64,000 bases of DNA from Actinomadura sp. K4S16 (GCF_008327685.1 NZ_BDDE01000027.1:1-64000); one strand, 5' to 3'; shown: positions 1 to 10,312, counted from the first letter of the stretch. Program-made: numbers and translations. The notes: generated by a model not told the origin, from the sequence alone.

Positions 1-1
1 C

Positions 2-253
2 GGCGGGGACGCCAACCAGTGGGGCGGCACGAACACCGTCCTGTGCGTGAACAACCTCTCGCGGTTCCCGCAGCCCGTGGAACTCGACCTGCGGCGTTTC
101 CGGGGCTCGTCCCCGATCGAGTGCATGGGCGGCGTGCAGTTCCCGGCCATCGGCGAGCTGCCCTACCTGCTGACCCTGCCGGGCCACGGCTTCTACTGGT
201 TCCTGCTTCCGCCGCCGCCGGACGAGCAGGAGCAGGGAGAGGGAGTGATGTGA
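2..253 (+). CDS. treS: Trehalose synthase (TreS), C-terminal end, partial
   Basis: The last 83 residues of a gene that begins before the window. The sequence 'VLCVNNLSRFPQPVELDL' followed by 'GELPYLLTLPGHGFYWF' is the characteristic end of the C-terminal beta domain of actinobacterial trehalose synthase, which interconverts maltose and trehalose in the cytoplasm. The frame is open from base 2. The stop TGA at 251-253 overlaps the GTG start of the maltokinase gene (ATGTGA), so the two are almost certainly translationally coupled. TreS and maltokinase form a known complex that makes maltose-1-phosphate for GlgE. The tail after the family end is short and Gln/Glu-rich. The catalytic GH13 domain is outside the window, so activity cannot be checked here. 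Confidence 0.88.
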   Translation, partial: GGDANQWGGTNTVLCVNNLSRFPQPVELDLRRFRGSSPIECMGGVQFPAIGELPYLLTLPGHGFYWFLLPPPPDEQEQGEGVM

Positions 254-1740
254 CCGTGGCGCCGTCCGATCTGCCGACCGACGACTCCCTCGTCCGGCTC
301 CTGTCCGGCTGGCTGCCCCGGCAGCGCTGGTTCGGCGGCAAGGACGGCCCCATCCACGAGCTCGCCATCGGCACCGCCACCGAGCTCCGCCCCGGCGACC
401 CCGCCCTGCACCACCTCGTCATCGACGTCCGCCAGGACGGCGCCACCGACTACTACCAGCTCCTCCTCGGCGTCCGCCGCGACCTGCCCGAGCATCTGGC
501 GCCGGTCGCGATCGGGCGGCTGGACGACCCCGAGCAGGGGATCACCGGCTACGTCTACGACGCCGCGCACGACACCGAGCTGACGCGCCCGCTGCTCGGC
601 CTCATGGCGGACGAGCGGACGGTCGGGCCGCTGACCTTCCGCCGCGCGCCCGGCACCGGCATCCGCACGGACCTGGACGGCACGCCGATCCCGGCCGAGC
701 AGAGCAACACCTCGCTGATCTTCGGCGACGCCTACATCTGCAAGCTGTTCCGCCGCCTGTCCCCCGGCGTCAGCCCCGACCTGGAGGTCAACCTCGCGCT
801 CTCGCGGCGGGGCTCCGAGCACATCCCGAGCGTGCACGGCTGGATCGAGCTGGCACCGGGCGCGCTGGGGGCCGCGGGCACGGAGTCCGGCGAGGGCGAG
901 CCGGCCACGCTCGCGCTGCTGTCGGAGTTCCTGCGCACCGCGACGGACGGCTGGCAGCTCGCGCTCACCAGCGTCCGCGACTGGTTCGCGCAGCCGGCGC
1001 CGCCGGGACCGCCGCCCGCGTTCGCCGCTGACGACGCCGGTGCGGCCGCCGAGGACCCCGGGGCGGCCGGCGGCGACTTCGCCGCCGAGGCCGAGCGGCT
1101 CGGCGCGGCCACCGCCGAGGTGCACCGCGACCTCGCCGCCGCGTTCGGCGTGACGCAGGCGCCGCCCGAGCTGGTGCGGGAGATCGTCTTCGCGATGCAC
1201 GAGCAGCTCGACCAGGTCGCCGCCGCCGTCCCGCAGCTGCGCCCGTACGCGCCCGCGATCCGCGAGGTGTTCGACCGGGTCGCCGCCGAGGCGGTGCCGC
1301 TGCCGTTCCAGCGCGTGCACGGCGACTACCACCTCGGCCAGGTCCTGCGGACCGACTCCGGGTGGATGCTGCTCGACTTCGAGGGCGAGCCGGCCCGCGC
1401 GCCCGCCGAGCGCCGGGCGCCCGCGCACCCGCTGCGCGACGTCGCCGGGATGCTCCGCTCGTTCGAGTACGCCGCGCGGTTCCTGCTGGTCAGGGACACG
1501 GACCTGCCGCAGCAGGCGGCGGACGCGCTGGAGCTGCGCGCCCAGGCGTGGGCCGAGCGGAACCGGGCGGCGTTCTGCGCCGGCTACGCCGCCGCGGGCG
1601 GGCCCGACCCGGCCGAGCACGCGTCGCTGGTGCGGGCGTTCGAGTTCGACAAGGCGGTCTACGAGATCCGCTACGAGGCGCGGAACCGGCCGTCGTGGCT
1701 CCCCGTGCCGCTGCGGTCCCTGGCCCGGCTCGCGGGCTGA
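250..1740 (+). CDS. pep2: Maltokinase (Pep2/Mak)
   Basis: ATP-dependent maltose kinase giving alpha-maltose-1-phosphate, the donor for GlgE glucan synthesis; cytoplasmic. The 496-residue product is slightly longer than the usual 440-460. An N-terminal cap domain contains 'WLPRQRWFGGK' near residue 25, typical of actinobacterial maltokinases. The aminoglycoside-phosphotransferase-like kinase core shows 'HGDYHLGQ' at 357-364 (catalytic Asp359) and 'DFEGEP' at 376-381 (metal-binding Asp376). The GTG start at 250 was chosen because it overlaps the treS stop and has AGGGAGAGGG just upstream; GTG at 256 is the alternative. A Pro/Ala/Gly-rich insertion around residues 250-275 probably explains the extra length. 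glgB follows only after an unrelated divergent gene pair. Confidence 0.92.
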   Translation: MTVAPSDLPTDDSLVRLLSGWLPRQRWFGGKDGPIHELAIGTATELRPGDPALHHLVIDVRQDGATDYYQLLLGVRRDLPEHLAPVAIGRLDDPEQGITGYVYDAAHDTELTRPLLGLMADERTVGPLTFRRAPGTGIRTDLDGTPIPAEQSNTSLIFGDAYICKLFRRLSPGVSPDLEVNLALSRRGSEHIPSVHGWIELAPGALGAAGTESGEGEPATLALLSEFLRTATDGWQLALTSVRDWFAQPAPPGPPPAFAADDAGAAAEDPGAAGGDFAAEAERLGAATAEVHRDLAAAFGVTQAPPELVREIVFAMHEQLDQVAAAVPQLRPYAPAIREVFDRVAAEAVPLPFQRVHGDYHLGQVLRTDSGWMLLDFEGEPARAPAERRAPAHPLRDVAGMLRSFEYAARFLLVRDTDLPQQAADALELRAQAWAERNRAAFCAGYAAAGGPDPAEHASLVRAFEFDKAVYEIRYEARNRPSWLPVPLRSLARLAG

Positions 1741-1815
1741 CCGGGCCGGGACCGCGCGCGCTCCGCGGATCGCGCCGCGCCGCATGTCGTGCCATGGGCC
1801 TCCTCACGGGCCGCG

Positions 1816-2574
1816 TCACAGGTCGATGGAGTAGTCCAGGACGACCCGGTCGGCGGGCAGCACGATGTCGCGGCAGACCTCCATGACGCCGGCGCGCGAC
1901 AGCATCCGGCGGGTGATGGCGAGCACCGGCACCCCGCCCGTCATGCGCAGGGTCTCGGCCTCCTCGGGGGTCGGCATGCGGGAGCGGACGGCCTCCTCGA
2001 CCCGGATCGGCGGGTGCCCGAGGTAGGCCAGCTGCGCGAGCGTCCCGCCGGGCCAGGGCTCGCGCGCCGGGTCGGCGACGGGCGTGTCGCCGACCACGTC
2101 CCACGGCAGGTAGTTCACGGAGATCTGCTGCGGCTCCTCGCGGGCGTAGAAGACGAACCGGCGGCGCAGCAGCTCGGTGCCGGACGGCAGCTCGAACAGC
2201 GCGCCCAGGTCGTCGTCGGCCCGGACGCGGGAGAACTCGCGGTCGAGCCGGTACTCCTCCCAGGTGATCTTCTGGTCGCGGGTGAACGTGGTCTCGGGCA
2301 CCGCCATCGGCTCGCTCACCGCGCGGTAGCGGTCCATCGCCACGCGCCGCGCAGGCGGGACGACCCGGACGATCGTGCCGCCGCCGCGGCGGGTCTCCAC
2401 CAGCCCCTCCCCGCGCAGCAGCGCGACCGCCTGCCGCACGACGATCTCCGAGACGCCGTGGGCGCCGCACAGCTCGGCGATGGTCGGCAGCCGCGTCCCC
2501 GGCGGAAGGCTGCCGTCCCGGATCCCCTCTCGCAGGGTGTCGGCGATGCGCAGGTAGGCGGGACGGTCCGGCAC
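1816..2574 (-). CDS. GntR family regulator with UTRA effector domain
   Basis: Cytoplasmic DNA-binding regulator of about 252 residues. The N-terminal winged helix ('LREGIRDGSLPPGTRLPT', 'VSEIVVRQAVALLRGEGLV') occupies roughly residues 8-68, and a HutC/UTRA-type ligand domain fills the rest ('TFTRDQKITWEEYRLDREFS' to 'MEVCRDIVLPADRVVLDY'). The start was set at the GTG of 'VPDRPAYLRIAD' because a full Shine-Dalgarno GGGAGGTGA lies 5 bases upstream. GTG at 2583 is possible, while upstream residues look like noncoding Pro/Gly-rich sequence. It is divergent from a small gene whose leader carries a GTATAC-centred palindrome (2755-2770), a fitting site for this family. Ligand unknown. Confidence 0.88.
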   Translation of the reverse strand: MPDRPAYLRIADTLREGIRDGSLPPGTRLPTIAELCGAHGVSEIVVRQAVALLRGEGLVETRRGGGTIVRVVPPARRVAMDRYRAVSEPMAVPETTFTRDQKITWEEYRLDREFSRVRADDDLGALFELPSGTELLRRRFVFYAREEPQQISVNYLPWDVVGDTPVADPAREPWPGGTLAQLAYLGHPPIRVEEAVRSRMPTPEEAETLRMTGGVPVLAITRRMLSRAGVMEVCRDIVLPADRVVLDYSIDL

Positions 2575-2754
2575 CGGCGTCACCTCCCTCTCCTCGGGCG
2601 CACCCCCGGGCCTCGGGCCTGCCGCGGCGTTCGGACAGCGTTCGACGCCGCGTTCGATCCTGCGCGTCCCTCCTGTCATCCATACCTTCCGGGCGCTATC
2701 CGCGGGGGCACGGTCCGCTTACGGACAGCTTGACACCTCTCAGGCCGAGTAAGA

Positions 2755-2770
2755 CTTTTGTATACAGAAG
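2755..2770. promoter_or_regulatory. GTATAC-centred palindrome, candidate GntR operator
   Basis: CTTTTGTATACAGAAG is an inverted repeat with 7 of 8 base pairs matched, centred on GTATAC. It lies between the divergent GntR gene and the small gene starting at 2798, 28 bases before that start. A TTGACA box (2730-2735) lies 19 bases upstream, so a bound protein would sit in the core promoter. HutC-subfamily GntR proteins commonly bind sites with GT and AC half-site ends. No clear -10 hexamer at standard spacing was found. Confidence 0.55.
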
Positions 2771-2797
2771 CGCGGCCCCGGGGAAGGGACGACCTTG

Positions 2798-3007
2798 ATG
2801 GGCGACTTCGAGGATCTGAAGGCGGCCATCGAGGGAGAGTTTCCGGGTTGGCAGGTGTGGCGCAGCGACGCGGGACGCTGGTACGCGACCCGCAGCGGCG
2901 ACCTCACCGACGCCCAACTCCAGGCGGGATGTGCGATGACGGTGGCCGCGGACGACGCGGAGGGGCTCCGCCGGACGCTGCTCGACCAGAGGCGCGGGGA
3001 GTCCTGA
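2798..3007 (+). CDS. Small conserved-type hypothetical protein (69 aa)
   Basis: Short acidic soluble protein with no signal peptide or membrane segment. The middle reads 'FPGWQVWRSDAGRWYATR', a Trp/Arg-rich stretch found in small actinomycete proteins encoded near regulators; I cannot assign a function. ATG at 2798 has GGGAAGGGA about 8 bases upstream; the TTG immediately before it is a less likely start. It is divergent from the GntR regulator and has that regulator's candidate operator in its leader, so the two probably form a regulator-target pair. It stands alone: the next gene (glgB) starts nearly 400 bases later. Confidence 0.7.
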   Translation: MGDFEDLKAAIEGEFPGWQVWRSDAGRWYATRSGDLTDAQLQAGCAMTVAADDAEGLRRTLLDQRRGES

Positions 3008-3401
3008 GACCGGTGACGGAAGGCAGGGGAGGCGGGGCCGCCCGGCCCGCGAGCGGGGGCGGGCCGGGCTGGGACATTCCGGTACGGAAGGTACCTGTGG
3101 CGCTGAGGTGACACAGGAATGGAGCCCTGGGCGGTGGGGTCGGCGTCACCCCTGGGGCGAGGTAGACGTGGCCGCACGGTCGGCGCATTCGGCGCGACCC
3201 CACGACGAAGAGTCGTGCCGGCCGTGCGGTCGCAACACCCGCACAGGCGACCACACCCGTACCCGGCGGCACCCGCGTCCGAGCGGCACCCGCAGGTGGG
3301 CGCCGGCTCGCGAAAACAGGTGGGCCGGGCATGTGAGAGCGCCGCTTCTCGGGGCACCCTCATTGGGATAAAACGGCTCAGGGACGGGAGGCCATGACGT
3401 C
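3008..3401. other. Non-coding stretch upstream of glgB
   Basis: About 394 bases with no convincing gene. It contains a short imperfect palindrome (TTCCGGTACGGAA near 3077-3090) directly before GGTACC. The only A/T-rich patch is GGGATAAAAC near 3365-3374, about 28 bases before the glgB start, which is the best place for a glgB -10 element. The open frames here on both strands are Arg/Pro/Gly-rich and lack ribosome-binding sites. The length suggests glgB has its own promoter and is not read through from maltokinase. Confidence 0.5.

Positions 3402-3404
<3 letters not shown>
3393..3404. promoter_or_regulatory. Perfect palindrome spanning the glgB start codon
   Basis: CATGACGTCATG is a perfect 12-bp palindrome that includes the glgB ATG (3402-3404), with the GGGAGG ribosome-binding site just before it. 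It could be an operator, or a small mRNA fold limiting translation. A chance origin is possible at this length. Confidence 0.3.
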
Positions 3405-5636
<2,232 letters not shown>

Positions 5637-5645
5637 GGTGACGGG

Positions 5646-5996
5646 ATGCGCCTGCACATCGTCCCCGGACAGTTCCTGGTGGAGCACCTCCCGCACGCGA
5701 CGTTCCCCGAGGACGACGAGTGGGTCGCGCTCATCCGCGCCCCCGAGGGCCTCACCGTGATCCGGGACGCCTCGCCGTTCACCGAGGCGGAGCGCTGGGT
5801 CGGCTTCTACGGCGACCCGGACGGCGGCCCCGACACGCCCGGCGTGCTCGCCGGGATCGTGGGGCCGCTGGCCGAGGCCGGCGTGTCCGTCTTCGTCGTC
5901 TCGACGTACCACTCCGACCTCGTGCTCGTCCCCGAGCACCGGTCGGAGGCGGCGGCCGGGGCGCTGCGCGACGCCGGCCACCGCGTCGAGGCCTAG
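5646..5996 (+). CDS. ACT-domain protein, CASTOR-like
   Basis: 116-residue cytoplasmic protein. The pattern 'WVALIRAPEGLTVIRD' plus the C-terminal 'LAEAGVSVFVVSTYHSDLVLVPE' matches the two-part ACT fold of standalone ACT/CASTOR-type proteins, which usually bind amino acids. It starts 9 bases after glgB, so it is probably cotranscribed. Its TAG stop lies in the four bases CTAG (5993-5996), which also contain the stop of the convergent Nudix gene. No partner domain is present, so the role (amino-acid sensing) is inferred from the fold only. Confidence 0.75.
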   Translation: MRLHIVPGQFLVEHLPHATFPEDDEWVALIRAPEGLTVIRDASPFTEAERWVGFYGDPDGGPDTPGVLAGIVGPLAEAGVSVFVVSTYHSDLVLVPEHRSEAAAGALRDAGHRVEA

Positions 5997-6850
5997 AGGC
6001 GTTCGAGCAGCCAGCGGGGGCCGGTGACGGCGGCGCCCGCCGCCTCGCAGCGGGCGCGCAGCTCCCGGTCGGCCGTGACCACCAGGTGGGCCTGCCCCGG
6101 ACGGCCCTGCCGGACGAGGTCCACGATCGTGTCGTCGCCGCTGCCGGGGGCGGCCACGACCCGCAGGCCGCCGGCGGGCTCGTCGGCGACGCCGCGCGCC
6201 GCTCCCTCGACGACGAGGACGACCTCCGGGAAGCAGCGGTCGTAGGGGAAGAGGCCGCTCGGCAGGCCCTGCACGCCGCCGTCCAGGCGCTTCAGGTCGT
6301 CGCGGAGCCGCGCGTTCGCGCCCGCCCGGTCCTTCCACCAGCCGTCGGCACGGGCGCCGACGACGTTCGCCGCGTCCACGACGAGGACGAGCTCCTGCAT
6401 CGCGTCGCGCAGGCGGGGCCAGGAGCGCGCGAACGGCTCGAACAGGTTGCGGTCGGTGACCTCTTCCGCGCGCACCCACTCGGCTCTGCGCGTCTCCCGC
6501 GACGCGGGCAGCACCCGCGCGAGCTCGGGCAGCGAGCCCACGATGGAGGTGAAGGACCAGCCGCCGTGGTCCTCGACGCTGGTCCCGTGGACGGCGACCG
6601 TCGTCGTGTCGAGCGTGCACTCCTCGGACGTCTCGCGGAGCGCGCCGGTGACGACGTCCTCGTGGCTGTGGAGCGCGCCCCCGAACATGCCCCACGTCCC
6701 GCCGCCGAGACCCCACCACGCGCGCTGCTGGAGCAGCAACCACACCTGGCCGGAGGAGTCGCGGTGGTAGGCCAGCAGGCCCGCGGCGCCGAACCGCCCC
6801 CAGTGCGTGTGGCCCAGCTCGCAGGCGGCCCAGCCGTCGCCGTCTCCCAT
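5993..6850 (-). CDS. Nudix hydrolase fused to a NYN-type RNase domain
   Basis: 285-residue cytoplasmic protein with two enzymatic modules. Residues 58-80 hold a Nudix box (G58, E64, R72-E73, E76-E77 in 'GALHSHEDVVTGALRETSEE'), so the N-terminal half should hydrolyse a nucleoside-diphosphate derivative. From about residue 150, 'ELVLVVDAANVVG' with Asp159 and Asn162, then 'GSGDDTIVDLV' and 'LVVTADRELRARC', are the acidic motifs of a NYN/PIN-like nuclease. The last Nudix G is replaced by Thr ('EECTL'), as in several actinobacterial members. ATG at 6850 was chosen; upstream codons are not conserved-looking. Convergent with the ACT gene, sharing the stop bases. The fusion suggests RNA end processing or nucleotide quality control, but the substrate is unknown. 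Confidence 0.8.
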   Translation of the reverse strand: MGDGDGWAACELGHTHWGRFGAAGLLAYHRDSSGQVWLLLQQRAWWGLGGGTWGMFGGALHSHEDVVTGALRETSEECTLDTTTVAVHGTSVEDHGGWSFTSIVGSLPELARVLPASRETRRAEWVRAEEVTDRNLFEPFARSWPRLRDAMQELVLVVDAANVVGARADGWWKDRAGANARLRDDLKRLDGGVQGLPSGLFPYDRCFPEVVLVVEGAARGVADEPAGGLRVVAAPGSGDDTIVDLVRQGRPGQAHLVVTADRELRARCEAAGAAVTGPRWLLERL

Positions 6851-6961
6851 GCGTCCGACGATAGCGCCGCGGACCCGCGGTGCAGGCCGGTCCCGTGACG
6901 AAGGGCACAGTGCCCTCGCCCCGACCCCGCCCCGCTCGCCGAATACCATTCGGAGGTCATC

Positions 6962-7468
6962 GTGATCAGGGAGTGTGGTGTGAGCGTCGAGGCGACCCCG
7001 GAGGCCCATCGCGAGGCGGCCGACCTGTGGAACACCCTGTCGGGCGCCGAGCTGATCCAGGCGATGGCGGACGGGCGGTTCCCCCAGATCTCCGACGTCA
7101 ACGACTACATCGGGCAGGACATCGCCTCCGCCGAACCGGGCCGGGTCTCCATCCGGTGGACGCCCGGCGAGCGGCTCTGCAACCCCGGCGGCACCGTGCA
7201 CGGCGGCTACATCGCGATGATCCTCGACAACGCGGTCTGCCTCGCGGCGAGCAGCACCGGCGAGCACTTCATGCCGATGCTCACGCTCAACCTGAACGTC
7301 GACTACCTGCGCGGCGTCCGGGCGGGCGAGACCTACACGGTGACCGGGACGTGCGTGCACCCCGGCGGCACCCGCATGGTCTCCAACGCCGTGGTCGCCG
7401 ACGGGCACGGCCGCCCGGTCGCCCAGGCCTCGGCCAGCGTCATCCCCAACAAGGCGTTCGCCCGCTGA
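6962..7468 (+). CDS. PaaI-family hotdog thioesterase
   Basis: 168 residues forming a single hotdog fold. 'NPGGTVHGGYIAMILDNAVCLAA' (quoted in part: the HGG turn and the following long helix) and 'LNLNVDYLRGVRAGETYTV' are the diagnostic segments of PaaI/YbgC-like acyl-CoA thioesterases, which hydrolyse acyl- or phenylacetyl-CoA esters in the cytoplasm. The GTG start at 6962 has CGGAGGT 5 bases upstream. The N-terminal 50 residues form an extra helical region before the fold. It is a single gene divergent from the Nudix-NYN gene, with a 111-bp shared promoter region. Physiological substrate unknown. Confidence 0.82.
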   Translation: MIRECGVSVEATPEAHREAADLWNTLSGAELIQAMADGRFPQISDVNDYIGQDIASAEPGRVSIRWTPGERLCNPGGTVHGGYIAMILDNAVCLAASSTGEHFMPMLTLNLNVDYLRGVRAGETYTVTGTCVHPGGTRMVSNAVVADGHGRPVAQASASVIPNKAFAR

Positions 7469-7559
7469 CCCCTCCCCCGCCGCGCACTCCCCCTTCCGGC
7501 AGACGGGCACCGGCCGGGGACACCCGGAACGGTGGCGGGAGAGCACATAGGCTGGGCCC

Positions 7560-9263
7560 ATGGTGGATCCAGGCACAGTCGTCAACGTGATCAAACAGGC
7601 CCGCGACCGGCGGACGGCCCCGCTGATCCTCGAACTGGACCTCACCGAGGGCATCGTCGAGACCGCGCCGTCCGACCCCGTCTCGGCCATCCTGTCCATG
7701 CGCCGGACGAGCCTGCGCGACGTCCTGGACGGGCTGCGCCGCGCCCGCTCCGACAGCCGGGTGCGCGCCCTCGTCGTGAAGGTCACCGGCACCATCGGGC
7801 TGGCGCTCGCCCAGGAGCTGCGCGAGGCCGTCCAGGGGCTGCGGGACGCGGGCAAGCTCACCGTCGCCTGGGCCGAGACGTTCGGCGAGGGGGGCCGCGG
7901 CACCGTCCCGTTCTACCTGGCCACCGGGTTCGACAAGGTCTACCTCCAGCCCACCGGCGAGGTCGGGCTCACCGGCGTCGCGCTGGAGGAGCCGTTCTTC
8001 GCCGGCGCGCTGGAGAAGGCGGGCGTCCAGCCGCGCTTCGCCAAGCGCTACGAGTACAAGACCATGGCGAACACGTTCATGGAGAAGACCTACACGCCCG
8101 AGCACGAGGAGTCGTCGCAGCGCCTCGTCACCTCGCTCGGCGAGCAGATCACCGCCGGGATCGCCGCCGCCCGCGGCCTGCCGGAGGACGAGGTCCGCGA
8201 GCTCACCGACCGCGGCCCGCTGCTGGCGGCCGAGGCGCTGGAGGCGGGCCTCGTCGACGGCCTCGCCTACCGCGACGAGGTCTACGGCGGCCTGCGCGAG
8301 CGGTTCGGCGAGGAGGCGCAGCTGCGCTTCGTCTCCCGCTACAACCGCGCGCACGGCCTCGCGGGCCGCCTCCCGCAGCCCGGCAAGCAGGACGTCGTCG
8401 CCTACATCAACGGTCAGGGCCCGATCCGGCTCGGCCGCAGCGGCCGGGGCGGCCCGCTCCCGAACTCCGGCCCCGCGATGGGCTCGGACACGGTCGGCGC
8501 CGCGTTCCGCGCCGCGGTGAAGGACGAGCGGGTCAAGGCGATCGTGTTCCGCGTCAACAGCCCGGGCGGCTCCGCCGTCGCGTCCGACGCGATCTGGCGC
8601 GAGGTCGTGCTCGCCCGCCGCGCCGGCAAGCCCGTCGTCGTGTCCATGGGCAACGTCGCGGCGTCCGGCGGCTACTACGTCGCGATGGCCGCCGACACGA
8701 TCGTCGCGCAGCCCGGCACCATCACCGGCTCGATCGGCGTCGTGGTCGGCAAGGCCGTGGTGAACGACCTGCTGGAGCGGGTCGGCATCGGCCTCGGCTC
8801 CGTCGCCGACGGCGACCACGCCCGCATGTTCAGCGCCACCAAGGACTTCAGCGACTCCGAGTGGGAGCGGGTCAACGCCTCCCTCGACCGGATCTACGAC
8901 GACTTCACCGCGAAGGTCGCCGAGGGCCGCGACCTGACCCGCGAGCGCGTCCACGAACTGGCCCGCGGCCGGGTCTGGACGGGCGCGGACGCCCGGGAGC
9001 GCGGCCTCGTCGACGAGCTGGGCGGCATCGACCTGGCCCTCGACATCGCCCGCAAGAAGGCGGGCCTGGCCTCCGACGCCCCGGTCCGGCTCTACCCGCA
9101 CACCTCGCCGCTGGAGCGGCTGCGTCCGCCGGAGTCCAGCGAGGACCGCGCCGCCGCGGCCGCGCGCTTCGACGGCTGGGGCTCCCTCGGCGGCCTCGCC
9201 GCGCGCCTCGGCCTGCCCGCCGCCGGCCCGCTCACCCTGCCCGGCTCCTGGGAGATCCGCTGA
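7560..9263 (+). CDS. sppA: Signal peptide peptidase SppA, 67K type (S49)
   Basis: Serine/lysine-dyad protease that degrades cleaved signal peptides and membrane-associated peptides. 567 residues with two tandem S49 domains, as in the 67-kDa form. Lys167 ('YEYKTMANTF') in the first domain and Ser369 ('NVAASGGYYVAMAAD') in the second form the expected dyad; 'FRVNSPGGSAVASD' and 'GTITGSIGVV' support the fold. Unlike the E. coli enzyme there is no obvious N-terminal membrane anchor, so it may be cytoplasmic or peripheral. The stop TGA overlaps the apparent CTG start of the next gene. ATG at 7560 has only a modest GGCGGGAGA upstream. Confidence 0.92.
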   Translation: MVDPGTVVNVIKQARDRRTAPLILELDLTEGIVETAPSDPVSAILSMRRTSLRDVLDGLRRARSDSRVRALVVKVTGTIGLALAQELREAVQGLRDAGKLTVAWAETFGEGGRGTVPFYLATGFDKVYLQPTGEVGLTGVALEEPFFAGALEKAGVQPRFAKRYEYKTMANTFMEKTYTPEHEESSQRLVTSLGEQITAGIAAARGLPEDEVRELTDRGPLLAAEALEAGLVDGLAYRDEVYGGLRERFGEEAQLRFVSRYNRAHGLAGRLPQPGKQDVVAYINGQGPIRLGRSGRGGPLPNSGPAMGSDTVGAAFRAAVKDERVKAIVFRVNSPGGSAVASDAIWREVVLARRAGKPVVVSMGNVAASGGYYVAMAADTIVAQPGTITGSIGVVVGKAVVNDLLERVGIGLGSVADGDHARMFSATKDFSDSEWERVNASLDRIYDDFTAKVAEGRDLTRERVHELARGRVWTGADARERGLVDELGGIDLALDIARKKAGLASDAPVRLYPHTSPLERLRPPESSEDRAAAAARFDGWGSLGGLAARLGLPAAGPLTLPGSWEIR

Positions 9264-9739
9264 GCGGCGAGTTCGTCGAGGCCGTCGCGGGCTTCGCCAC
9301 GGGCGTCGCCGTGCTGACCGTCCGCGACGGCCGCGACGACCTCGGCACCACGGTCACCTCGTTCATGTCGGTGTCGCTGGAACCGCCGATGGTCGTGGCG
9401 AGCGTGACGACCTCGTCCTACCTCACGGAGGTGCTGGGGCGGCGCCCGCGCTGGGCCGCGACGGTCCTGTCCTCGGCCCAGCGCGCCCTGGCGGGCAGGT
9501 TCGCCGCCGAGGGACGTCCGAGCGCCCGCATCCTGCTGGCGAGCGAGCCCCACCACCGCGGCGAGCACTCCGGCGCCCTCGTCCCCGAGGCGGGCGTCTC
9601 CGCCCTGGAGTGCGAGACCCGGCAGACCGTCGAGGCGGGCGACCACACCCTCTTCATCGCCGAGGTCCTCTCGACCGACTACGTCAGCGCCGGGCGGCCC
9701 CCCTTGGTGAGGGTCGCCCGGCGCTACCTGCCCGTCTAG
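9260..9739 (+). CDS. Flavin reductase-like domain protein with apparent CTG start
   Basis: About 159 residues of the FMN-binding split-barrel/flavin reductase family ('FATGVAVLTVRDGRDDLGTT', 'VSLEPPMVVASVTTSSYL', 'LFIAEVLSTDY'), expected to reduce flavin with NAD(P)H or act as a reductase partner. The family fold starts right after the sppA stop, and no ATG, GTG or TTG exists there in frame. The first usable codon is CTG at 9260-9262, overlapping the sppA TGA (CTGA) with GGGAG about 5 bases upstream. The next GTG lies inside the first beta strand. The start is therefore either a non-canonical CTG or translational coupling. C-terminus complete. Confidence 0.8.
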   Translation: MSGEFVEAVAGFATGVAVLTVRDGRDDLGTTVTSFMSVSLEPPMVVASVTTSSYLTEVLGRRPRWAATVLSSAQRALAGRFAAEGRPSARILLASEPHHRGEHSGALVPEAGVSALECETRQTVEAGDHTLFIAEVLSTDYVSAGRPPLVRVARRYLPV

Positions 9740-9755
9740 CCGCCGGCCCGGCGGC

Positions 9756-10292
9756 CTACGCCTTCGGGAAGCGCTCCAGGAAGCCGCGCAGGTCGTCGGC
9801 GTGCTCCTCCTCCTGCGCCAGGATCTGCTCGAAGACGCGCTTGGTGGTGGGGTCGCCGTCGCCGAGCCACTGGATGATCTCGGTGTAGGACGCGATGGCG
9901 ATCCGCTCCGCCACCAGGTCCTCCTTGAGCATCTCGACCAGGTCGAGGCTGGCGTTGTACTCGGCGTGCGCGCGGGTGGTGAGGGTGTCCGGGGAGAAGT
10001 CGGGCTCGCCGCCGAGCTGGACGATCCGCTCCGCCAGCATGTCGGCGTGCTGCTGCTCCTCGGCCGCGTGCTGGAGGAACTCGCTCGCGACGGTCTCGGC
10101 GTGGATGCCGGTGGCCGTGTAGTAGTGCCGCTTGTACCGCAGCACGCACACGATCTCCGTGGCCAGGGCCTCGTTGCAGACCTGGATCACGCGCTCGAGG
10201 TCCGCACCGTACGCCTCGGTGATCGGGCCTTTATCGATCTCCTGCCGAGCACGCTCGCGCAGGGTCTTGATGTCCGTCAGGAACTCCGCCAT
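9756..10292 (-). CDS. Ferritin-like (bacterioferritin/DPSL-type) protein
   Basis: 178-residue four-helix-bundle protein of the ferritin superfamily. The two diiron half-motifs are visible: 'ALATEIVCVLRYKRHYY' and 'EEQQHADMLAERI' in the first helix pair, then 'DLVAERIAIASYTEII' and 'AQEEEHADDLRGFLERF' in the second, giving the Glu and ExxH ligands expected of a ferroxidase centre. No signal peptide. Likely cytoplasmic iron storage or peroxide detoxification. ATG start 21 bases downstream of the hutI stop on the same strand, so it may be read through from hutI. It is convergent with the flavin reductase-like gene, which could supply electrons for iron release, but that link is speculative. Confidence 0.85.
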   Translation of the reverse strand: MAEFLTDIKTLRERARQEIDKGPITEAYGADLERVIQVCNEALATEIVCVLRYKRHYYTATGIHAETVASEFLQHAAEEQQHADMLAERIVQLGGEPDFSPDTLTTRAHAEYNASLDLVEMLKEDLVAERIAIASYTEIIQWLGDGDPTTKRVFEQILAQEEEHADDLRGFLERFPKA

Positions 10293-10312
10293 CTAGGGGC
10301 CTCCACAGTCGA

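Noticed and set aside
193-1785. Long minus-strand open frame opposite maltokinase
   Set aside because: High-GC shadow: Arg/Ala/Gly-rich, no ribosome-binding site, and the plus strand encodes a clear kinase with catalytic motifs.
3108-3397. Plus-strand frames between the small gene and glgB
   Set aside because: Arg/His/Pro-rich composition, no start signals, and three different frames open at once, as expected for GC-rich non-coding DNA.
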